From the NCBI GenBank assembly GCA_902517865.1, contig CABYDT010000006.1, forward strand, positions 1 through 44,366: a stretch of 44,366 nucleotides of DNA, written 5' to 3'. The notes below the pieces were generated by a model. That model saw only the letters and a program-made list of their open reading frames with translations. It did not search any database and was not told where the DNA came from. Below are positions 39,161-44,366 of the stretch, in pieces. The position numbers and the translations under genes are program-made. The DNA is from an uncultured Pelagibacteraceae bacterium. Its GTDB lineage: Bacteria > Pseudomonadota > Alphaproteobacteria > Pelagibacterales > Pelagibacteraceae. Each line of letters opens with the position of its first letter. Position 1 is the first letter of the stretch.

Positions 39161-41539
39161 ATGGCAGCAAGCATGATAGGTTCTAAAGTAGAAAGAAAAG
39201 AAGATAAAAAATTTTTAACAGGTAAAGGACGATATACAGCTGATATTACATTAGCCAATCAAACATTTGCATATTTTATCAGGTCGCCACACGCTCGCGC
39301 AAAAATAAAAAATATAGATACCTCTAAAGCAAAAAAAGCTAGCGGTGTAATAGATGTATTAACTGCGAAAGAATTAAATGAAGATAAAATCGGCGGATTA
39401 ATTGCTGGTTGGAAAATTGTTAGCAAAGACGGTACGGACATGAAAATCCCTCCACATCCGGCTCTTGCAAGTGATAGCGTTAATTATGTTGGAGATCATG
39501 TAGCACTTGTAGTTGCGGAAACATTACAACAAGCAAGGGATGCGGCTGAACTAGTTAAAGTTGATTACAAAGTTTTAAAAGCAGTTGTAAACACTGGTGA
39601 TGCAATGAATTCAGAGTCAATTCATGATGGAATAGATAAAAATTTATCATTTGACTGGGAACTTGGAGACAAAGCAAAAACTGATGAAGCTTTCTCAAGT
39701 GCTGACAAGATTGTTAAAATGACTTTGACAAATAACAGATTAGTTCCAAACGCTATGGAGCCAAGAGCATCGATCGGTGATTTTAATCCATCATCAGAAG
39801 AATTAACTTTATATACAACAAGCCAAAACCCGCATTTATCTAGACTTGTTATGTCAGCTTTCAATGCAATTCATCCCGAACATAAATTTAGGATCGTTGC
39901 GCCTGATGTAGGTGGAGGATTTGGTTCCAAAATTTATCCTTACGCAGAGGATGTAGTGGTTGCTTGGGCTGCTAAAAGATTACAAAGACCAGTTAAATGG
40001 GTTTGTGAAAGAACTGACTCATTTTTATCAGACTGTCATGGTAGAGATCACATCACTAATTGCGAACTTGCAATTAAAAATGACGGAACAGTTACAGGAT
40101 TAAAAGTTGATACAATTGCTAATCTAGGAGGCTACGCATCATTATTTGCAACTGTTACTCCAACTTATCTTTATGGACCATTGGTTTTAGGACTTTACAA
40201 TATTGCTTCAGCTTATTGTAATGTAAAAGCAGTCTACACTAATACAGCACCAGTAGATGCTTATCGAGGTGCAGGTCGACCGGAAGCTACGTACATGATC
40301 GAAAGATTAATGGATAAGGCTGCTAAAGAGATGGGAATGGATAGAGCAGAATTTAGAAAGAAAAACTTTATCAGACAATTTCCACACCAACAGTGTTTAG
40401 TTCATAATATAGATTCAGGAGATTATGAGGCACACTTCAATAAAGCATTAGAACTATCTGATTATTCTAACTTTGAAAAAAGAAAAGCTGAGTCTGCCGC
40501 AAAAGGTAAGCTAAGAGGAATTGGTTTCTCAACTTATATTGAAGCCTGTGGTATTGCACCATCAGCTGCAGTAATGTCTTTAGGAGCTGGCGTTGGACTT
40601 TGGGAGTCAGCTGAAATCAGATTTAATGCCACTGGAAATATATCAGTAATGACAGGTACGCACAGTCATGGACAAAGTCATGATACTACCTTCGCACAAA
40701 TCGTAGCTGATAAACTTGGCGTGCCAATGGAAAATATTGATTTAGTTCACGGTGATACGGACAAAGGACCATTTGGGATGGGTACATATGGATCAAGATC
40801 ACTTGCAGTTGGCGGAACAGCTATTGCTAAAGCGTGTGATAAGATTGTAGAAAAAGGTAAAAAAGTTGCTGCACATATGCTTGAAGCTAATCCAGATGAG
40901 ATTGAGTTTAAAGACGGTGAGTTTATTGTTCCAAATTCTAACAAGAAAAAAACTATAGGTGAAATTGCCTTTGCTTGTTATTTACCAGGCACTTACGGTG
41001 AAATAAAATCTCCACTTCCTGAAGGGGTTGAACCAGGGTTAAAAGAAACTGCATTTTATGACCCAGTAAACTTTTCATTCCCAGCAGGCTCACATGTTTG
41101 CGAGGTAGAAGTAGATCCAACAACAGGAGAAACAAAAGTAGATACTTATACTTGTGTTGACGATTTTGGAAATTTAATTAATCCAATGATTGTTGAAGGA
41201 CAAATACACGGTGGATTAGCACAGGGTATTGGTCAAGCTTTATACGAAAATGCTTATTATGATGAGACTGGCCAATTAGTGACCGCTTCATACATGGATT
41301 ACACAATGCCAAGAGCTGACAATTTTCCAGAGTTTAGAATTGACTATACTTGCACGCCAGCAACATCTAATCCTTTAGGTGTAAAGGGATGCGGAGAAGC
41401 CGGCGCTATTGCTTCACCACCAGCCGTGATGAATGCAGTAATTGATGCAATTGGAACAGAAGTTTCTATGCCAGCAACTTCTGAAAAAGTTTGGAAAGCT
41501 TTAAAAGATAAGTCTGATACTAAGAAAAAAGCAGCTTAA
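39161..41539 (+). CDS. coxL: Form II CO-dehydrogenase-like large (molybdenum) subunit
   Basis: 792-residue catalytic subunit expected to carry molybdopterin cytosine dinucleotide. GGGFGSKIYPYAED and the active-site loop AYRGAGR (residues 367-373) are seen, and the catalytic glutamate region GCGEAGAIASPP near the C terminus. The loop reads AYRGAGR, the form II type; the Mo-Cu active-site cysteine of form I (AYxCSFR) is missing, so CO oxidation should not be assumed. The physiological substrate of form II enzymes is debated. AAGGAG precedes the ATG. Confidence 0.94.
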   Translation: MAASMIGSKVERKEDKKFLTGKGRYTADITLANQTFAYFIRSPHARAKIKNIDTSKAKKASGVIDVLTAKELNEDKIGGLIAGWKIVSKDGTDMKIPPHPALASDSVNYVGDHVALVVAETLQQARDAAELVKVDYKVLKAVVNTGDAMNSESIHDGIDKNLSFDWELGDKAKTDEAFSSADKIVKMTLTNNRLVPNAMEPRASIGDFNPSSEELTLYTTSQNPHLSRLVMSAFNAIHPEHKFRIVAPDVGGGFGSKIYPYAEDVVVAWAAKRLQRPVKWVCERTDSFLSDCHGRDHITNCELAIKNDGTVTGLKVDTIANLGGYASLFATVTPTYLYGPLVLGLYNIASAYCNVKAVYTNTAPVDAYRGAGRPEATYMIERLMDKAAKEMGMDRAEFRKKNFIRQFPHQQCLVHNIDSGDYEAHFNKALELSDYSNFEKRKAESAAKGKLRGIGFSTYIEACGIAPSAAVMSLGAGVGLWESAEIRFNATGNISVMTGTHSHGQSHDTTFAQIVADKLGVPMENIDLVHGDTDKGPFGMGTYGSRSLAVGGTAIAKACDKIVEKGKKVAAHMLEANPDEIEFKDGEFIVPNSNKKKTIGEIAFACYLPGTYGEIKSPLPEGVEPGLKETAFYDPVNFSFPAGSHVCEVEVDPTTGETKVDTYTCVDDFGNLINPMIVEGQIHGGLAQGIGQALYENAYYDETGQLVTASYMDYTMPRADNFPEFRIDYTCTPATSNPLGVKGCGEAGAIASPPAVMNAVIDAIGTEVSMPATSEKVWKALKDKSDTKKKAA

Positions 41540-41565
41540 CTTTTAATAAAAAAAAAGGGGGACAT

Positions 41566-42354
41566 ATGAAGGCATTTAATTTTCACGAAGTTAAGAGCGT
41601 GAAGGAAGCAACTAAACTAGCATCTAATAAATCAACTTTTCTTGCAGGTGGTATGACTTTAATCCCATCAATGAAAATGAGATTATCAAGTTTTTCAGAT
41701 GTCATCGATATAAAAGAGATAAAAGAACTTTATGGAATTAAGGTTAAAGGCAAATCAGTAATAATAGGAGCAAATACTAAGCACGCTGATGTTGCGGCTT
41801 CTAAGGAAGTACGAAAAGCTGTACATTCTTTAGCAGGCTTAGCCGAAGGAATAGGTGACCCTCAAGTTAGAAATTGCGGAACATTAGGTGGCTCTATTTC
41901 AAATAATGATCCAACAGCGTGTTATCCATCAGCATGTATTGCGTTAGACGCAACAATTCACACATCAAGTAGAAAAGTAGATGCTGAAAATTTTTTTACA
42001 GGCATGTTTGAAACATCATTAAAAAAAGGTGAATTAGTTACCGCAGTTGAATTTCAAATACCAGAAAAATCTTGTTACATTAAATTTCCAAATCCCGCAT
42101 CAAGATATGCTATGGTTGGAGTTTATATTGCAAAATTTAAAAAAGAGGTACGCTGCGCAGTAACAGGCGCACAATCAGTTGTTTACCGTTGTAAAGAAAT
42201 AGAAAAAGCTTTGAATAATAATTTTTCAGAAAGCGCCTTAGATAGCGTAAGCTTAAAATCATCAAACTTAAACTCTGATATTCATGCTTCTGCAGAGTAT
42301 CGTGCTAGTTTAATCGTATCTTGCGCACAAAAAGCAGTAGCTGGCTCAAAGTGA
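41566..42354 (+). CDS. coxM: CO-dehydrogenase-like medium subunit, FAD-binding
   Basis: 262 residues, VAO-type FAD domain. Seen: FLAGGMTLIPSMKMR near residues 26-40 and VRNCGTLGGSISNNDPTACYPSA, the flavin-binding loops of the XDH medium subunit. It takes electrons from CoxS. It is a little short (262 residues; relatives are often 265-290). A good AGGGGGA site precedes the ATG, 26 bases after coxL. Confidence 0.94.
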   Translation: MKAFNFHEVKSVKEATKLASNKSTFLAGGMTLIPSMKMRLSSFSDVIDIKEIKELYGIKVKGKSVIIGANTKHADVAASKEVRKAVHSLAGLAEGIGDPQVRNCGTLGGSISNNDPTACYPSACIALDATIHTSSRKVDAENFFTGMFETSLKKGELVTAVEFQIPEKSCYIKFPNPASRYAMVGVYIAKFKKEVRCAVTGAQSVVYRCKEIEKALNNNFSESALDSVSLKSSNLNSDIHASAEYRASLIVSCAQKAVAGSK

Positions 42355-42488
42355 TACTAAGAACTATAATTGGTTTAAAAATAATTAAATACTCGTTTTT
42401 AACAGGAATATTGGCAGGTATTTGTTTAAATCACTGCAATAAAAACAAAAAAAACTCAAAAAAAGTTACCGTTTCAAAAAAGAATTAG
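42351..42488 (+). CDS. Possible 45-residue membrane peptide after coxM
   Basis: Open frame starting at a GTG that overlaps the coxM stop (GTGA) and encoding a hydrophobic stretch (IIKYSFLTGILAGICL) followed by a lysine/asparagine-rich tail with two cysteines. No Shine-Dalgarno and no recognised family. The region between coxM and the XdhC gene is otherwise 147 bases without a gene. It could be non-coding. Confidence 0.25.
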   Translation: MILRTIIGLKIIKYSFLTGILAGICLNHCNKNKKNSKKVTVSKKN

Positions 42489-42501
42489 TATTATCCTAGT
42501 A

Positions 42502-42831
42502 ATGAAAAATTCTTTTGATGAGAAAATCTTAGATGAGGCACATCAGTGGATACAACAGAAGCGAAATGTTGTTTTAGCTACTGTGATTCAAACATGGGGC
42601 TCTTCGCCAAGGCCCATTGGAAGTCGAATGATAATTAATGATAAAGGCGATTTTTCCGGATCAGTTTCGGGTGGTTGCGTTGAGGGGGATGTTGTTAGAC
42701 AATCTATCGAATTATTATCTAAACCAGAAAATTTTAAAAAAATTGAGTACAAAGTTTCTAATGAGAGCGCCTGGGAAGTAGGTCTTGCTTGCGGTGGAGA
42801 AATTGCAATATTTTTGGAAAAGATTCACTGA
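42502..42831 (+). CDS. XdhC/CoxI N-terminal-domain protein
   Basis: 109 residues equal to the N-terminal domain of XdhC/CoxI proteins: VVLATVIQTWGSSPRPIGSRM, SGSVSGGCVEGDVV and LACGGEIAIFLE. XdhC-like proteins help insert and sulfurate the molybdenum cofactor of XDH/CODH-family enzymes. The usual C-terminal domain is a separate gene three bases downstream, so the protein is split. It belongs functionally with coxSLM. Confidence 0.88.
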   Translation: MKNSFDEKILDEAHQWIQQKRNVVLATVIQTWGSSPRPIGSRMIINDKGDFSGSVSGGCVEGDVVRQSIELLSKPENFKKIEYKVSNESAWEVGLACGGEIAIFLEKIH

Positions 42832-42834
42832 TAA

Positions 42835-43515
42835 ATGAAAATAGATCTATTATCTAAAGTTATTGAATTAAAAAGTAAAAAAAAAGAATTTTCCATCATT
42901 ACCGATTTACAAACCGCAAAAAACTATGTTTACGATCCTAATTGCAAACTAGATAAAGATTTAGAGGATTTTAAAATAAATATAAAAGAATCTTTCACTA
43001 ACCGCAAAGATGGCATGATAAAAGATACAAATCTTTTTATAAAAAACTATTTCAGACCAATACAAGTTGTAATTGTTGGAGCAGTACATATCGCACAATA
43101 CTTCGTAGAATTTGCCAAAAATTTAAATATTGAAATTAACATTATTGATCCTAGAGGGTACTTTGCATCTGAAAAAAGATTTCCAGACATAAACATAATA
43201 AATCAATGGCCAAAAGATGCATTTAAAAAAATTTCACTGAATGAAAGAACTGCATTAATTGCATTAACTCATGATCCAAAAATTGACGACCCTGCAATTC
43301 AAGAAGCCCTTAAAAGAAAATGCTTTTATATTGGTGCTCTGGGCAGCAAAAATACACATAAAAACCGATGTGAAAGGTTAAAAGAAAATGGCTTTAAAGA
43401 CGATGAAATTCAAAAAATTTTTGGTCCAATTGGTATTAAGTTTGGTGGAAGATCGGCCCCAGAAATAGCTTTATCAATAATTTTTCAACTAATGACAGAG
43501 ATTTATAGAAAATGA
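42835..43515 (+). CDS. XdhC/CoxF C-terminal (Rossmann) domain protein
   Basis: 226 residues with a Rossmann fold: VVIVGAVHIAQYFVEFAK, DPRGYFASEKRFPD, ALIALTHDPKIDDPAIQ and IGALGSKNTHKNRCERL, then GIKFGGRSAPEIALSI, the XdhC_C signature. The first glycine loop reads GAVHIA rather than the more usual GAGHIA-type sequence. It is co-transcribed with the N-domain gene and overlaps the cytidylyltransferase start (ATGA). Role in molybdenum cofactor maturation by family inference. Confidence 0.87.
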   Translation: MKIDLLSKVIELKSKKKEFSIITDLQTAKNYVYDPNCKLDKDLEDFKINIKESFTNRKDGMIKDTNLFIKNYFRPIQVVIVGAVHIAQYFVEFAKNLNIEINIIDPRGYFASEKRFPDINIINQWPKDAFKKISLNERTALIALTHDPKIDDPAIQEALKRKCFYIGALGSKNTHKNRCERLKENGFKDDEIQKIFGPIGIKFGGRSAPEIALSIIFQLMTEIYRK

Positions 43516-44072
43516 TATCAGCTATTTTGCTAGCTGCAGGACAATCAAAGCGTTTTGGTAATCATAATAAGTTAATAACTAAATATAAAAATAAAAATTT
43601 AATACATTCGTCTCTTACAAATATTGTAAATAGTAATATTGATAATGTGATCCTTGTTTTGGGACATGATCAAACTTTAATAAAAAAAAAAATTAAAAAA
43701 AACAGAAAAATTAAACTGGTTATTAATAAAAATTTTCGTTCTGGCATGGCTTCATCAATTAAAGCAGGTTTAAAAAAAATTAATATAAAAACAAAAGGAT
43801 TTTTTGTCTGTCTTGGAGATATGCCAAAAGTAAATAAAAATATCTACAACAGAATAATAAAAAGTTTTAATAAGCATAATCAGATAATAGTTCCATATTT
43901 TAATAACAAAAGAGGAAACCCCGTAATTTTCCCAATAAAATATAAAAAAAAATTTTTTAAATTAAAAGGTGATAACGGCGCTAAAAATTTTATCAAAAAT
44001 AATAGTCAAAAAATTGTTTTTAAAAATAATGCAGTTGTGTTTGATATTGATTATAAGAAAGATCTTAAATAA
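43512..44072 (+). CDS. MocA-like molybdenum cofactor cytidylyltransferase
   Basis: 186 residues of the MobA/MocA nucleotidyltransferase family: LLAAGQSKRFGNHNKL (nucleotide-binding P-loop region), FRSGMASSIKAGL, the metal site CLGDMPKVN and NKRGNPVIFP. The RSGMASSIKAG form suggests MocA, which makes molybdopterin cytosine dinucleotide, the cofactor of CoxL. MobA (guanine form) is less likely because the known clients here are CODH-like. Overlaps the convergent HAD gene by eight bases. Confidence 0.87.
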   Translation: MISAILLAAGQSKRFGNHNKLITKYKNKNLIHSSLTNIVNSNIDNVILVLGHDQTLIKKKIKKNRKIKLVINKNFRSGMASSIKAGLKKINIKTKGFFVCLGDMPKVNKNIYNRIIKSFNKHNQIIVPYFNNKRGNPVIFPIKYKKKFFKLKGDNGAKNFIKNNSQKIVFKNNAVVFDIDYKKDLK

Positions 44073-44366
44073 AATTTTGAATATAGTCTTTTAATTTACC
44101 TGGGTCATCTAAGGTAATTATATTAATACCAAGGTTTTGTGCAGCTTCAGTATTTTCTGGTCTGTCGTCAATAAATAATGTTCTACTAGGATTACAATCA
44201 AATTTTTTAATTGCTAATTCATAAATCCTTTTATCTGGTTTTTTCAGCCCAACTTTTCCAGAAATAATCATATCATCGAATTCATTTAAAAATTTATTTT
44301 CTTTCATAAAGTTATCAAATTGATCTCCAGGAAAATTACTTAAAATATAAATTTTTTTTCCCTTTT
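44065..44366 (-). CDS. HAD-superfamily hydrolase, partial
   Basis: The open frame runs off the right edge, so the N terminus (including motif I) is missing; the visible 100 residues are the C-terminal part. Motif II is in IYILSNFPGDQFDNFM upstream of the internal ATG at 44307, motif III lysine in GLKKPDKRIYELA, and motif IV in LFIDDRPENTEAAQNLGI. These are typical of class IA HAD phosphatases or haloacid-dehalogenase-like proteins. The substrate is unknown. It overlaps the convergent cytidylyltransferase by eight bases. Confidence 0.88.
   Translation of the reverse strand, partial: KGKKIYILSNFPGDQFDNFMKENKFLNEFDDMIISGKVGLKKPDKRIYELAIKKFDCNPSRTLFIDDRPENTEAAQNLGINIITLDDPGKLKDYIQNFI

Noticed and set aside
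39161..41539. Form I (true Mo-Cu) CO dehydrogenase
   Set aside because: The active-site loop is AYRGAGR and the gene order is S-L-M; the AYxCSFR cysteine motif of form I is absent.

Overview
The window looks like one contiguous piece of chromosome from an AT-rich, streamlined alphaproteobacterium, most likely a marine SAR11/Pelagibacterales-type lineage. The reasons are the very low GC, the dominance of A/T-ending codons, the near absence of intergenic DNA (no gene-free stretch reaches 300 bases), the alphaproteobacterial order murD-ftsW-murG-murC-murB-ddl-ftsQ-ftsA-lpxC-bamD-ligA, and families such as DUF1244, Zur/ZnuABC and CoxG/S/L/M. The taxonomic call is inference. I see no tRNA, rRNA, CRISPR, insertion sequence or phage gene.

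Regions. (1) 1-11596, plus strand: one tightly overlapping cell-wall and division (dcw) operon that continues into lpxC, bamD and ligA. ftsZ, normally next to ftsA in alphaproteobacteria, is absent. (2) 11585-18330: aminopeptidase P and UvrD helicase (minus), an AsmA-like protein (plus) and fumarase C (minus). (3) 18403-23760: an oxidative-damage and envelope neighbourhood. It holds a 50-residue membrane peptide, a small secreted protein with 1-Cys peroxiredoxin and rhodanese (minus operon), an exported MsrA, a small outer-membrane barrel with a clear terminator, an SDR coupled to a secreted alpha/beta hydrolase, and a thioesterase with MsrB. (4) 23808-27979: aconitase A overlapping an MmgE/PrpD protein. 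(5) 27969-34560: molybdenum-cofactor genes moaA-moaC-moeA-moaD-moaE (minus), divergent from a Tat-exported sulfite dehydrogenase, its cytochrome c and a CcmD-like protein, then a TauE/SafE exporter and moaB. (6) 34566-37572: zur-znuB-znuC (minus) divergent from znuA (plus), with paired Zur-type palindromes between them. (7) 37575-44072: a small membrane protein with DUF1244, then coxG-coxS-coxL-coxM (form II, CO-dehydrogenase-like), a split XdhC/CoxI and a MocA-like cytidylyltransferase. A truncated HAD phosphatase lies at the right edge.

How the genes work together. Regions 5 and 7 form a nearly complete molybdenum enzyme supply line. MoaA and MoaC make cPMP, MoaD/MoaE add the dithiolene, and MoaB/MoeA insert molybdate for the sulfite dehydrogenase. 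The MocA-like enzyme and XdhC halves would then make and sulfurate the cytosine dinucleotide form for CoxL. Region 3 groups peroxide removal with methionine-sulfoxide repair. Region 6 is a self-contained zinc-uptake regulon.

I found no clearly novel multigene system. The best leads are the ftsZ-less dcw cluster with a divergent FtsA, the small secreted protein-peroxiredoxin-rhodanese operon, essential Gly-Gly codons of MoaA and MoaD that double as ribosome binding sites, the paired Zur boxes abutting znuA, and a genome style in which every convergent gene pair overlaps or abuts.
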